This document shows positions 45,836 to 58,403 of a DNA stretch of 64,000 nt, piece after piece (position 1 is the stretch's first letter; each line of letters begins with the position of its first letter). A program made the position numbers and the translations under genes. The notes beneath the pieces are model-generated. The model was not told the origin of the DNA, made no database searches, and saw only the letters and a program-made list of their open reading frames with translations. Source of the DNA: Chalara sp. BL73 (lineage: Eukaryota > Ascomycota > Leotiomycetes > Helotiales); contig CAKJVC010000147.1 in NCBI GenBank assembly GCA_918026815.1, positions 62,001-126,000 on the forward strand, given 5' to 3'.

Positions 45836-48800
45836 ATGGATACGCCTACCACTAGCAAGAGCGAAACTGATCGAGACGGGGCTGCTTCAACCACTGGAGG
45901 AAATACACAGGCTGAGGCGACTACCTCCACGGAGAAATCACCCAAGTCTACGTCCAAGAAATCAAAGATGGACGACAAGGTCGGGAATACAAAGTCAAAG
46001 GACAAATCAGGGAAGAAGAAGAAGTCAAACGCCAAGTCAAAAAAGATTAAGAAGACTGCTGTTGACGAGACCGATGACTCCGATGACTCGTCTGCATCTT
46101 CATCTGATGATGAGGATTCCTCTTTGAGTGACTCCGAGTCGGATACAGAGAACGAAAAGAAGCAACGCAAAGCCAAAAAGGCCAGACAGAAGGCGAAGGA
46201 TGCTAAGAAGGCAAAAGCGGCCAAGAAGGCGAGAGGGAAGCGGAAGGCGAAGCTAAAGAAGCCCAAGGAGGAGGTATGTCGGAGCTAGCTGTTGCTGAGA
46301 TATACGCTAACCAGTTTACACAGAGTTCTTCAGATAGTGATTCAGACTCATTGTCAGACTCAGAATCTGAGGCAGTAGAATCTGACGAAGATGTGGCAGT
46401 GACAGATGATACGACTCTTCAGCAGCAGCTTCTTCTCATGCAGAAAATGCAACAAATGCAAGGCCAGTCGACGATTCCATGGTCTCTGCCACCACCAGCT
46501 GGGCAACCTCCAAAACCAAAAGCCAGACCACCGATGACTACTGCCCAAAGACTTGCTGCTCTTGGTTTAGATCCTGCTACGATAAATAAAGCGAAGCAAG
46601 CAAAAAAGAAAACAGCAAGCGGGAAGCTGGAGTACAGAAGAGTTGATCACTTATGGAATAAAACCAATCATAGATTCGAGCTTAATGATACAGTTGAACA
46701 GGCAAAGAGCACCAACGATGACAAGTATTTGTTCCATGTTCGACGAACCTTTAGTTGGGAGGGAGAATATAGAGTAAGTCAAGAAATACCCATGCATCGC
46801 TATTCTTACTGATGCAGCACAGCGCACCTTCATTGATGTCAAGAGCCCCGAGCTCAAGGAGGCCTTGAGAGACGTGATGGATGGGATCAAAGGTCTCAGT
46901 CTGGTCGAAGAAACCCCTGCAGTGGATCCAAAGATGCTATTTATCTATCTCGAGGATCTGAGGGAGCATTGCAAGGCACTGAAGCATAAGAAGATCACTG
47001 TCAAGAAAGGAAAGAAAAAGGCGCAAAAGCACATCGATACAAAGCGGAAACATCTGAGGGTTTTGTTGAAGTATCTCGATAAGGACTATGCCGATACTAA
47101 GAAGACCCTCTATCCTATGCTTGAGGCTGGAATTATAACTTTCGATTTACTATGGGCGCTGTATAAACCGAACGATATCGTCTATACGACTACGTATGGC
47201 TCTACGGATGAACCTCGAGCATATAAGATTGAGCAGACCGAAATGTATGAGTCGATGACCAAGGGGCCATGGTACGACGTCGAAGGCAAGTATCTGGAGT
47301 ACGATGGCAAGACATGGGGAATGGGAACCATGAGTACCGACGTATCTTCTTTCAAAGGCGCAAAAAAGATTGACAGCTTAGCCTGCTATCCAATCAGGTA
47401 TCATAAAAACGAGGCGAAGCTCCGGGCCGAGCTGATCGAAAGGGGCAAGAAGTTTGTTTCGTTGCAAGGAGTCAAGTATCGAGCACATCAAGGCATGGCT
47501 TACTACAAGAAGAAGCGACAAATAGTGAAGGTCAACATCAATGGTAGGATTATGGTTGATCCTGCTATTCATCGTCGACTCAATCCAAACTACCCTATCA
47601 GTACCGTGAAGCCTAAGGAAGATAGCCACGACTCTGATGATTCTGATATCGAGGATTGCGATTGTGAAAGTGATAGCGTGGCTGAAGCCCAGGACGACAA
47701 CCTTGAGGAGAAAGAGAAGAGTGAGCAAGAAGAGCCTAAGGTTGTTACAAAGCTTGTCAAGGGAAAGAATGGCAAAGTTCGCGCAATCGAAATTGAGGTT
47801 GACCCAGAAGGTGAGGAGGTCTTGAACGAAAATCTCGATGAAGTGGTTAGCAGCGAGGTGAAGAAAGACGAGGAATCTGCTAAATCTATTCCTACATTCA
47901 CCGATGACGAATACTTGATTGCATCTTCACTTGTCCTAGGCTTCAGCTTTGGCGAGAAGCTCTGGCTCGAGTTCACCGTGTCCGGTGTCAAGGAGATTGT
48001 TTGGAATGAGGGTGCCTACGACTCTTTGGTACTACCAGAAGATACGAAGGCTATTGTCAAGGCTCTCGTTGAGTCACATAAATACCATCCAGCCAAGAGC
48101 ATTGATGATGTAATTCAGGGTAAAGGTAAGGGACTTGTGGCCGTGCTTCATGGGCCTCCTGGAACTGGTAAAACCCTTACTGCGGAAGGAATTTCTGAGC
48201 TGCTCAAGTGTCCACTATACATGGTTAGTGCTGGCGAGCTGGGAACCAATCCTTCTGTTTTGGAACATGAATTGCAGAAGATCCTTGATGTTGCACACGC
48301 ATGGGGAGCGGTGTTGCTTCTAGATGAGGCTGATGTCTTCCTCGAAGCAAGAACAACTCATGATATTCACCGAAATGCGCTGGTATCAATATTCCTGCGA
48401 CTCCTTGAATACTTTCAAGGTATCTTGTTCTTAACGACCAACCGTGTGGCTACCTTTGACGATGCTTTCCAATCACGAATTCATGTTGCTATCAGGTATG
48501 GGGAGCTTAGCATAGAAGCTAGAAAACAAGTTTTCAAGATGTTCATCGAGAAAGTGAGAATAATGGAGGGTATTAAGACAATGCCCTTTACGGAGGAGAA
48601 TTACAACGATCTTGCGAGAAATAGCCTTAATGGTCGCCAGGTAGGACTAATCCACGCCGCAAGTGATGAAACCGAAACCGTACTAACTGGTTCTAGATCA
48701 AAAACACAGTGCGCACTGCACAGGCTCTGGCTGTAAATAACGGCGAGCCTCTCAGCATGACGCATATTCGACGTGTGCTAGATGTCTCCAAGGCGTTTGA

Positions 48801-48855
48801 TCGAGACTTGAAGGGCGGACCAGGCTTCGAAGATGCTATGCGACACTACTTCTAA
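45836..48855 (+). CDS. AAA-family ATPase with charged N-terminus (DUF7025-type)
   Basis: Four exons, 45836-46273, 46324-46773, 46823-48640 and 48697-48855, give 954 aa in phase. Residues 1-180 are low-complexity: Lys-rich runs with KKSNAKSKKIKK, then Ser/Asp/Glu-rich runs, probably disordered and possibly nuclear-targeting. A middle domain (about 290-560) with TYGSTDEPRAYKI, GKTWGMG and YRAHQGMAYY resembles the DUF7025 region that precedes AAA modules in many ascomycete proteins. The AAA module has Walker A GPPGTGKT (about 739), Walker B VLLLDEADVF (about 795) and sensor-1 LTTNR. The final exon supplies the C-terminal helices of the module. The substrate and cell location are unknown. It points toward the malate dehydrogenase gene, tail to tail, 608 bp apart. 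Confidence 0.85.
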
Positions 48856-49463
48856 GCGATCTGGGTTCCTCGCATTCTCTCTTAATGAGTTTCATACTTT
48901 TGAAATTTCCTTGCAGCAGCGCTTGGGTTCTTTCACGTATTCAGGATGGAATGAATGACTAGCGGTGGAGCTGGGAATATGGGGACATGGGATATGGGGA
49001 TATGGGTTGGGAGGCGCACCAAGTTGGCATGAGCTTGTATTCTAGGTTTCAGTAGTAGCTTCTCAGCAAACGCACATTTCAGCGGAACCATCATTGACTA
49101 TCCATATATTCAGATTGCTGATACTGGTTTTGTACATTTTGAGTGATCAATTATATTACAAGAATCGGCAGGCCCTGATTATGTCCTTGGTTGTTCTAAA
49201 TATATTGAGCCTCAACAAGGAAACAGATACACCACAATGTGGCATTGCGACAAATAATGAACAGAGCGCCAGCTGCGGACATTAGCCCGCGCTTAATTTA
49301 TGTAGAGAGTGGGAGAATTATTCGCTGTTTTGATACACTATCTGAAAATCTAACGGCGCTCAGCTAAAGCAAATGGATGGTTGTATTTTGTCTTCCCGTG
49401 TCCACTCTACCACCACTTCCTGCCTATAAATTCAAATATCATTTATAAAGTATTGTTGTGCAT
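48856..49463. other. Intergenic between convergent genes
   Basis: 608 bp of 3' flanks. A short GATATGGG repeat run occurs near 48,985-49,005. No gene seen. Confidence 0.5.
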
Positions 49464-50791
49464 TTATTTGCCTGGGTTCTCAGCAACGAACTTGACGCCC
49501 TTCTCGATGTTCTGTTTGCGACATGTTAATTTTATGTTAAGTTTTGTGGTGGGGATTATTTTGATGGGAGAAGGATGGGGGTTTACATACCTTCTTCAAA
49601 TCGGCCAGGGCAGCATCCAAAAGAGTCTGCTCGGCAGCATCGACCTTTCCAACGCTGTGGATCTCCTTAACACCTTCCGGGCCAAGCTCGACCTTGGAGG
49701 CGAAGAAGTCAACGCCCTGGTCCTTGTATAGCGGGCTGTCGACGAATGTTGGCTCAATAACGCCTTTCTGTCCCTGAGCAGCCTTCAACAGGCTCTCTGC
49801 GAAACGGGCGCCAGCCATGGCCATGGAGAGGGTAGCAGATCCAGCTCCATCCTTGGCAGCAACGACCTCATCGCCACCGAATTGTACACGCTTCAACAGT
49901 GGGGCGTTGCCAACAAGGTCTGGGTGAGAGGACTGCGAGAATAATGGCACAATCGTGACACCAGAGTGACCACCTACAACCACAATGTTCTCATCCGCGG
50001 GATCACTGTTCTTGATCTCGCTGACGAATCTGCTGGCGCGCACAACATCCAGGGTGGTGACACCGAAGAGGCGCTTGGGGTTGTAGACACCGGCCTTCTT
50101 GAAGACCTCGGCGACGATGGGGACGGTACTGTTGACGGGGTTTGAGATAACGAGGATGTTTGCGTTTGGCGCCGATTCGGCGGCGGCTTTGGCGAGGTCG
50201 CGGACGATGCTGGCATTGGTGTTGAATAGGTCGTCGCGAGACATTCCAGGCTTGCGGGGAACGCCAGCTGGAATCAGTACGATTTCCGCGTCTTTCAGGG
50301 CGCCTGCAAGTCCGGCTGGGCCGGCTTCGTAGCCGGTTACCTTGCTCTTGGTGTTGATGTGGCTGATGTCTGCGGCGACACCTAGAAGGAGGTTAGAGGG
50401 TGTCGAGGATAGTTCAATTGGAGGATTTCAGCATACCGGGTGCTAGTCTGATATCATAGAGAGCGAGATCTGGAGTGAAGTTGTTAGTTTGAGTGAACTA
50501 ATGAAGTCCTGGAAAATGTACGATGTTGTCATACCTGTGACTCTGGGATTAAGCTTGAGGAGAAGAGAGAGTGGTTGACCTGATGTATGATTAGATATTA
50601 ATCATTCCCTGCTGCTCATTGTGCCATACCGATTCCACCAGCAGCACCTAAAACGGTGACCTTGGACAACTACCATACTATGTTAATTCTCAAGCTTTCA
50701 ACAGTTCCGAGGATCAACTTACATCTTTGGCAGATGCCGAGAAGGCACGGGATTGAACCGCCCTAGTTAATGATCTTCGTGCAGCAAACAT
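49464..50791 (-). CDS. MDH1: Malate dehydrogenase, mitochondrial
   Basis: Six exons on the minus strand, 50723-50791, 50630-50669, 50535-50579, 50437-50469, 49591-50381 and 49464-49511, give 341 aa, all in phase; three exons are only 33-45 nt. The first 23 residues ([17 protein letters not shown]..) are Arg/Ser/Ala-rich without acid until the end, a typical mitochondrial presequence. The NAD-binding motif [11 protein letters not shown] follows. Substrate-binding arginines sit in [12 protein letters not shown], with NPVNST next and the catalytic His in GGHSG near residue 200. The enzyme converts malate and oxaloacetate with NAD in the TCA cycle. The last exon codes for only 15 residues ([15 protein letters not shown]). 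Confidence 0.95.
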
Positions 50792-51411
50792 ATTGATTGA
50801 TGCAGGTGTGATAAGAGAATTGAAGGCAGAGAAATTGATGGAGAGGTCCGGGTAGAAGGATGAGAAAGTTGAAGCTCGACGCAACTCCGAGCCGAGCGAG
50901 GTCCTCGTCCTACACTAGCGTGAAAATTGTAGAAGCTTAGTATCACGTGCTTTCTCCTCTGCGCAAATCACATGCCTTCATCATAGAACAGCTGCATTAT
51001 ATAATCAAAAGATAGACAGAAAGGTGGATGAGGGCAATCGGATATACATGTGGCTTATTAGTAGGGCAAGAAAGACATTAAAATAAGCGCCAACGGCCGA
51101 AGCAGCCCTGACTTGTTTCCAAGAAGCATACTCAGCAACATTAATTGAAAGATTTAAGAACACAATCATGGAAGTAGAAGGCAGCTATAGGAATCGAAGC
51201 GTCTCTCTCTATTGAAGTCTATACTTCAGCGGTCTATCTGCTGTTTTGTTATATGATAATCACAACCATAAGAACACGCAAAAACGCCATGCCATTGTAA
51301 AGAACCAGCCCCTTCTTCCCCTTTTTATTATCTTATGCCAACCATCTAAAGGTATTTTCCTCCCCAGAGTATCCTAGAATGCAAGTCCCATATACAGAAT
51401 TAGGGCTTCAT
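50792..51411. other. Intergenic between MDH1 promoter and eEF3 3' end
   Basis: 620 bp. MDH1 and eEF3 are both on the minus strand, so this holds the MDH1 promoter and the eEF3 3' flank. No gene or clear motif. Confidence 0.5.
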
Positions 51412-54400
51412 CTAGTCGTCCTCATCAGAGAAGACCTCCTCCCCACGCTTGCGACGAGCCATGCGCTCCTTCTTCTTTTTCCGTAGCTCAGCGGATGTCA
51501 GCTTCTTGGCCTTCTTAGTGGAGACTATCTTGTTGCCCATGGCATCGACTGTTTTCATTTGGTTAGCGCTAGGTTCTGAAGCAGTGGCAAAGATAAATAT
51601 TTGGTAGGCGTAGAAGATTTAGACATACATTTCTCCTCTTCATCATCGTTATCGCCCTTTAGTCTCGGTCCTGTACCTTGACCAGAGACCCAGTTGTGGC
51701 CTAAGTTGGTGGTTAGTAGATTTCTTAAGCATTGGTGAAAGGGGCGCATACCTGATGGGGTCATCTTTCCGTCCATGACAGCCCAAACTTCCTCAGTCAA
51801 ATCCTTAGTGAACTCAGCGGAGTGGGTAATGATGATAACACCACCCTCGAAAGCCTTGAGGGCCTTTGAGAGGGCTCCGAGAGAGTCACGATCCAAGTAG
51901 TTGGTAGGCTCATCGAGAACGATCAAGTGAGGACGTTGCCACGAGCAGGCAGCGAGAACGACCTTGACACGTTGACCACCAGAAAGACCAAGCATACGAG
52001 AGTGAGAGATCAACTCGGCATCAAGACCAAAGTTGGCACCGTGGGCTTCGATTTCCTTTCGGACCAAGGGACGGAATTGACCGCTGGCAAGAGCCTCCTT
52101 TTGATCGACCTCAGCAACCATCTTTTGATGCGAAGCCAAAATCTCATTTCTGGGAATCCAGGCATTGTCTGCTGTCATCATAGGAGTCCATCTCTCGTTC
52201 TTCTGCCCAACATTATCTCCGAGAGCGAACGAACACTCATACTCGTAAGAGTTCTTGAACTTACGACGAGCATGGATGCCAATGACACGACGCTGGCTGC
52301 CTTCGATCTTGTAGATCTTGTCCATGGCCTTCTCATCCTCGTCGGTGACGATCTTATTGGCACGATCCATAGTCTCACGATCCTCGCCGGTCTGGAAACG
52401 CCATTGAATGTACTCTGATGGCGTCTTCTCCAAGTGGTGATCGATGTGGGCGAAAGCGTGTTGTTTGATGTAGGCGATACGGATGTTCTCATGAGTGTAG
52501 ACCTCACCGGAGGTTGGGATAAGTTCACCAGTCAAGACGTTGATAAGAGTGGATTTACCAGCACCGTTGGGACCAATGACGGCAATACGAGAGCCCAGAG
52601 AGCACTGGAAGGAGATGTCGGAAATCTGGGGCTTAGGAGTACCGGGATACTGGAATGCGACCTTGCTGACACGAACGATGGCTTTGGCCTTGGTCTTCAC
52701 ACCCTCAAGGAAACCAGGCTCAGGGAACTTGAATTCGATCTCAGAGGCACCAAGCTCATAGTAGGACTTTGCGGATGGGCACTTCTTGACAAACTCAGCC
52801 AAGTTACCACGGTAACGCTTGAGTTTGAATCGCTCGTAGTGGATAATATGCTGGCAGACGTTGTCGAGGAAGCCCGAATCGTGGGAAACGATGATAGAGG
52901 TACATGGGGATTGCTTGAGGTAGTCCTCGAGCCACTTAACATTCTTAACGTCCAAGTGGTTGGTAGGCTCGTCGAGAAGAAGAATATCTGGATTCTCGAA
53001 CACAGCACGGGCGAGAGCCAACTTCATCTTCCATCCTCCGGAAAGCGCAGTAATCAGGTTGGAGGTCATTTCAGGTGTAAAGCCGAACTCGCCTAATTGC
53101 TTCTCAACCTCTGCTTGGGAGGTCTTGACGCCAACCTCGGCCAATTTCTTCATGGTCCAGGCAATAGTGGTTTGTTCAGTATCAGCAGAGTCGAGATCGT
53201 GCTCAACGAAAACGGTCTTGACCTCGCTCTTCTTTGGGAAACCCTCAACCTGCTCATTGTTGATAGCACGCATGAGAGTGGACTTTCCGGAACCGTTAGG
53301 ACCGCAGAGGCCATATCGTTGACCACGCTTGAGTCTGAGATGAGTTTGGTTGAGGAGAATCTTAGCACCATAAGCCAAGTTGAATGTGCAGTTGCAGAGA
53401 TCCTCGCCCTCCTCATCATCGGCTTCGGCCTCCGCTTCAGCCTCAGCTTGAGGAGAAGCACGCTTTCGAAGAGACTGAACGGTAACCTCGGCTTCTTGCT
53501 CACCAACAATGGCAGCCAAATATGTCTTCAAGTTCTGGTTCCAGACAAAGCTATCGGCATCCTTCTCGTCAATGAGTTGACCAGCGATGGCAGAGGCATA
53601 CTCGAGGATTGGCTCGAATTTTGCAACTGCGTCCTTGTGCTTGACAGAGAGAATGTCTTTGAGGATAGCCACAACAGTGGCGATGTCACCAGCATGTGAA
53701 ACCTCTGGAATCTTGCCATCCACGACGGCACCAACTCGGATAAGAGTGTCAAGACCCTGCTTGGTCTTCTCACGAGCCTCTGGATCAGCCAAGTTCTCGT
53801 AGTTCTTTGTGAGTTGAGGCATCAGCTTTGGCAAGAAAGCGGCGACAATCTGGGGATCCTCGACCAACTTGCACATGTTATCGACAATGACGGCAGACTT
53901 TCGCTTGATGGCAGTCTCACGCTCGGAGAGACCACGATCGAGGAGAGGAACCATAATGGCAAGGGTTGGCTCATGGACATCAGTAACGAAGGTAGTCGCA
54001 CCTAGCAAGTGAACCGTCTCTGGGACGTTCTCTGGCTTAGCGATACATTTAATGAGCTCAGGAATAAACTTCTCAATATCCTTGTTGACAATTAAACCGC
54101 AAACTTTCTCCATTGTTCCGTATGCGCGCTTCTTGATCTCGGGCTTGGTGTCCCACATGGCCTCAGAGACGACTGGGATGAGATCTGGGACGCGGAGAGC
54201 GAGTTGGACCGGAGCGGAGACGACGAGAGCCTCAATGCAGTCGAGGCCCACATTCTTCTCTTGCCACTTTTGTGCGGTGAGGATAGAGTTGATGATGGGA
54301 GGGAGGACAGCCTTGACGGCGTTGGCGTTGACCGCCTTGACGATGGCCAAAGCAGCTTGTGTGGCGGCATTCTTCACCGGGACTATCTTGTCACCGACGG

Positions 54401-54884
54401 CGGCGAGAACTGCTGGAAGAAGGACGACGAAGTATGGCTCGACAGCGGCAGAGGTTTCCGAGTGCTCAGCAATCGCCTGGATGGCATTGAGCGCACGTTC
54501 TCGTACGTTAGCATCCTTCTTGTTACCGAGTTGCTTCTTGAGAGCTTCGACAGTCCTAGAAGGATCATTGTTAGCAAGGCAAATAAAATTCAGAGGGGCG
54601 GTCAAATGTAGATGGCAAGCTGCCCGGGAGCGACGCTGCATCGGTTGCATGGCAGACGACTACAATGTGCTATTGATGCCATCGCCCATCATGATGATTG
54701 AGAACTTTGGTGGCGGCGGAAGTGCTTACTTTACTGGAGCGTCCTTGGTCTCGATGTCGCCGTTGATGAAGGTGGCAAGATTCCGTGTGCTCTCGTTGAT
54801 AGCATCTTGCTCTTTCGAGATATTTAGCTTGGCCAGGAGGTCATCCAGGACCTTGATAGAGCCTTTGTTTTCCTTTGATGCCAT
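51412..54884 (-). CDS. TEF3: Translation elongation factor 3 (eEF3), ABC-F type ATPase
   Basis: Four exons on the minus strand, 54730-54884, 51752-54555, 51629-51700 and 51412-51548, give 1055 aa in phase, the usual eEF3 length. HEAT repeats fill the first 320 residues, followed by a helical bundle. Two ABC modules follow: Walker [10 protein letters not shown] near 474 with signature [15 protein letters not shown], and Walker [10 protein letters not shown] near 717 with signature LSGGQRVKV near 917. A chromodomain-like insertion lies between about 775 and 880. Both Walker B regions read [11 protein letters not shown] and [10 protein letters not shown]. The Lys/Arg-rich tail ([17 protein letters not shown]) binds ribosomes. 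eEF3 is a fungal factor that uses ATP to release E-site tRNA and help translocation. An in-frame ATG at 54914 would add ten residues (MPVSTSTSAN); the downstream one matches family starts better. Confidence 0.96.
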
Positions 54885-57115
54885 GTTTGCGGATGTAGAT
54901 GTGCTCACTGGCATGTCGGTGGAAAAGAAAGAAGGCGGAGGAGGGAGGGGTGAAAAAGATAAGAAATCTTTTTTTATGGTGCGGCACGCTAAAGATTGAT
55001 GGTAACCAGGGGGGTGTTGGGCTTTTTTTCGAGGGTAACAGGTGAAGAGGCCCGCTGAATTATTAATCCTCTTCTTCTTACTGAAAGAGAAACAAAACAG
55101 ACAAGAATGAATGAAATGGGATATGAGACGTGAAGCGGTCTTGATGGGGTATGAAGAAGAAAAAAAAGAAGAAAAAAAGGAAGAAGTCAGAGGGTAGGAG
55201 GCGGAGTGTCTTTTTAAAGGCAGTTCAATTCAGGTTCAGTTCAGTTTAAAAAAAAAAAAAAATTATTCAAAATCTGGGCGAAGGTGGCACTAAATCGGGT
55301 CCTTGACAGGGATGGTTTGGCGCTAAGCGAGTCGGCCACAGACTTTGGTAACGAAGATTACAGACTGGCAAACAGTGAAGGCGTGCATCTAGAGATATAT
55401 ATTCTCTTTTCCTATCATTCTTCAATCTAAGGCTTGGTAAACTGAATCAATATGATACCAATCATTCATTCTACAAATTTATATTCCTTTACGCTCGTCC
55501 TTATCACCCATCATCGAATTTGAGGCCCGCCCAAGGCAAAGTACAAAAAGCCAATGTCGACTGTTGCGACATTCCGCCTCAGCCCAGCTTAAAATAGCCT
55601 GAAGTATGTTTGGTCCCCCCTAAGGCTACGCTACAGCACCTTCAGATTCTGAGGCTCGACTGGATCGACCGTTGTCAATGCTTCGCCACCGTGTCAGGTC
55701 TAAAATACTGCACTGAAAAAGTACCTTCTCATCTTGCATTTTCCCCAGCACCAATGACCATCCGTCTTATGGCCACCATGTCAGCTTTGGATTCACTCCT
55801 TGTTACGGTCTGCAAAATGAGCCGGTCTGAGGTTTCTTCAGCTAGCTGGTCGAGACTGGTAGCCAAGTCACAATCAAGCAGCATTGAAAGTCGAGGCCAA
55901 AGGTTTGTATTCGTTTTTCAACGAACCCTGCCCCATCAAGTTCCATTGCAGAGCCGGCCCTCGATTACAATTCCAGACTCACTACGGGATCATGGCTCCA
56001 AGTGGAAGGTCCAAAATTATATCGTGGATCTGCGGTTGGTGTTCTGCTGGCGGGACTTTACTCACTACTTTACCGCTACACGACCCTCTAGCAGGATGTA
56101 ATTCCCGAGAAAGCCCAGCTGTGGTCATCAATCTAAACAATTCGCTTCACCGCTCTTCTCTTCGTTTGTCTCCTCCAAAGTTGCTTACTCTGTCCAATTC
56201 AACATCCATCGAATGCAAGACATTATTACCCCACATTCACGATTTATCTACTCCACAGTCGAGATAACGATTGTGAATAATTCACGATAAGATCTCGAAT
56301 GGGACACCAAAGAGTGGGGAGCCGTTTTTGCCCCTCAGCCGCCTCCTATCTGTTTCGCAAATATCATATTCTGTAGCCCAACTGAACTACTTGTAGATGT
56401 GATTGAACCGAGAGCAAACGCTGCACATTTGCATCTTCTCCTCGTGAGATATATCAAATTTGTCTATTTGGGATTCTAGAATTAAACTACACATTGAGGA
56501 GTATTTGATAGCGAGCCATAGTCAAGATTAAATCTACATGTTCTTGCCTGCCCTTCCATAGTATCCATTTCAAGAATTGAGTTCCTTTCACGGGACGTCG
56601 AAGTTAAAGAGAAGGATTCCTAGTATTATGATGGTATGCACTTGGCCAGACAATCTTTCATAATGCCAACCCGTGCTAAGCATTGATGCAGCTCTCGCTG
56701 ATGCCATCTCATTGCTCGGGCGACTGTATCTCCTAATGATGCCGCCGTGTAAGCTTCAAGAGACATGGTTGCACTTTGAAGGCGTTAGCAAACATGATTA
56801 TGATATGATCCTTTACAAGCCGAGAATGTCACAGGTTCAAGATTTTCAACTCGAGTTGCACTTTCGGCACTATGCAAAGAAGTCGTCGACGCGAAAAATC
56901 TTGAACCTGCGCATGCATAATCTTATAGTCTCATTTTGGAACATCTACGAAATGGATTTCCATCCAGCCATTGACGCCGCTCCTCGACAAGCTTCTTCAT
57001 CTGTCAACGATGCGGAGAGGTTGGAGACTTGGTTCTACCCGCTTTAATATATCACGCGTCACTGACGACGGTGCTATCTATCTCCCATCTTAAGAATCAC
57101 AAAATCGAGGTGTCC
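54885..57115. other. Intergenic with low-complexity purine and A runs
   Basis: 2.2 kb. The part next to eEF3 holds its promoter, with GAA/AAAAAG-rich DNA at 55,150-55,195 and an A run at 55,248-55,262. Frames at 55,610-56,267 shift without an evident intron plan and have no known motif. The frame at 56,673-57,047 is listed separately. Confidence 0.45.
56673..57047 (+). CDS. Hypothetical 124-codon ORF
   Basis: ATG-started frame running to just before the 3' end of the oxidoreductase gene on the other strand. The product has a hydrophobic start (ISLLGRLYLLMMPP) and an acidic-aromatic rest, without a motif I know. No splice sites clearly extend it. It may be a real small gene or chance. Confidence 0.22.
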   Translation: MLSIDAALADAISLLGRLYLLMMPPCKLQETWLHFEGVSKHDYDMILYKPRMSQVQDFQLELHFRHYAKKSSTRKILNLRMHNLIVSFWNIYEMDFHPAIDAAPRQASSSVNDAERLETWFYPL

Positions 57116-58403
57116 TCACAATTTGCTCTTCCCATCCCCACCCTCCAACTCAACAACCAATTTCCCAAACTGGCTCCCCTTTCTCATGTCCTCAAACAGA
57201 GAATCTATAGCCTCCAAGTTCTCAATCCCCTTCACCGTCCTCGAAACGACGGGTTTGATCTTCTTCTCACTCACGAAGGCAACCATCTCCTTAAATTCTT
57301 GACGCGAACCCATGGTTGATCCTCTCAGCTCGAGGTTTTGCAGGTTTGCCGACATGTTCCAATCCATCTTCGGGGAGGTCGTCATGCCATATTGAACGAT
57401 GACGCCGCCGGGCTTTCCTCCAATCAGCCTTATCCTCGAGAAAAAAAGTCGACGCCGAAGAATAAGAAAGGGGGGGGGGGGGGGGGGGAAAGGGAGAATC
57501 ACCTTAAGCAGCCTCACGGCCCTCTTCACAATATCCCCACCCGCACCATCGATAATAGCATCAACAAACGGCCTCTCCTTCGGCAACTGCTTCTTAAGCT
57601 CCTTCTCCCACCCTTCGCTCTTATAGTTAACCCCCCCTTTGGCACCCAACTCCTTCGCCTTCGCAACCTTGCCCTCGTCACCGCTCGTCACAAAGACAAG
57701 ACACCCCTTCGCGACGGCAAACTGCAAAACGTTCAACGCCACCCCGCCGCCGATGCCGGTAACGAGGATATTTCGACTGGGGAGCGCATTCGCGCTCTTG
57801 GTTACCAGCGCCCGCCACGCCGTCAACCCGGTCAATGGCAGCGCCGCGGCCTCGGCGGGGCTTAGATGCGCCGGCGCGACTTCGACCTCCGCCTCGGGGA
57901 CGACCACCACCTCGCTCAGCGTGCCGAGCTCCAGCGTGCTCGTGCCGCCGTTGATCTTGTACCCCGTCGGGCTGTCCGGCCCGGTGGGATCCTTCTCCCA
58001 CCCGCGACCCGGGGTGAGGATCACGGATTTCCCGACCCAGGACTCGGATGCCACGCTGCCCACCGCGGAGACGACGCCGTAGCCATCCGCGAGGATGGGC
58101 GTCGTGAACGACGGCGCGGGATACAGGTGCTGGCGCAGGAAGAAGTCGCGGTGGTTGAGCGCCGCGGCTTTGATGGAGATGACGAGGTCGTTTTGGCCCG
58201 GGTTAGGCGTTTGCACGTCCGTCACCTTCAATCTGCCATTCCCGTTAGCCCCCAAGTTCCTTTCCTTTTCCTCGCCATAAAAACACCTAAAGAAATAAAC
58301 AACTCGACAGGGAAACCCCTAAAAAAAGCGGTAGAAAAACACACGGATAATAAACCTTCCCCGGCTTCCCCTCCGTCTGCTGCATGACGATAGCCTTCGG
58401 CAT
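57116..58403 (-). CDS. MDR-superfamily oxidoreductase (quinone reductase/Zn-ADH-like)
   Basis: Three exons on the minus strand, 58345-58403, 57503-58232 and 57116-57412, give 361 aa. The first splice (CC/GTGTGT to GCAG/A) yields KPGKVYYPLKV, the expected N-terminal strand. The second removes a 90-nt intron with a 19-G run (19 C on the coding strand) and restores LLKPGGVIVQYGM. The GroES-like half has ALNHRDFFLRQ and LADGYGVV. The Rossmann half has the nucleotide-binding GIGGGVALNVLQFA. The Cys ligands of classical zinc alcohol dehydrogenases are not evident, so it is probably a zinc-independent NAD(P)H-dependent reductase of the MDR superfamily; substrate unknown. The last exon has GSTMGSRQEFKEMVAFV, common in this fungal subfamily. 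It lies head to tail, 851 bp downstream of the NRPS gene on the same strand, without proof of a shared pathway. Confidence 0.85.
57470..57488. repeat. Homopolymer run of 19 G in an intron
   Basis: Nineteen consecutive G on the plus strand inside the second intron of the oxidoreductase gene (polypyrimidine on the coding strand). Its length is likely to vary between isolates and sequencing reads. Confidence 0.9.

Noticed and set aside
54052..54999. 315-codon plus-strand ORF
   Set aside because: Lies antisense to the eEF3 HEAT region, whose frame is certain; no motif of its own.
57413..57502. Continuous frame through the poly-G segment as coding
   Set aside because: It would insert a poly-proline/arginine stretch between LLK and PGGVI, which are adjacent in the family; splice signals explain it as an intron.
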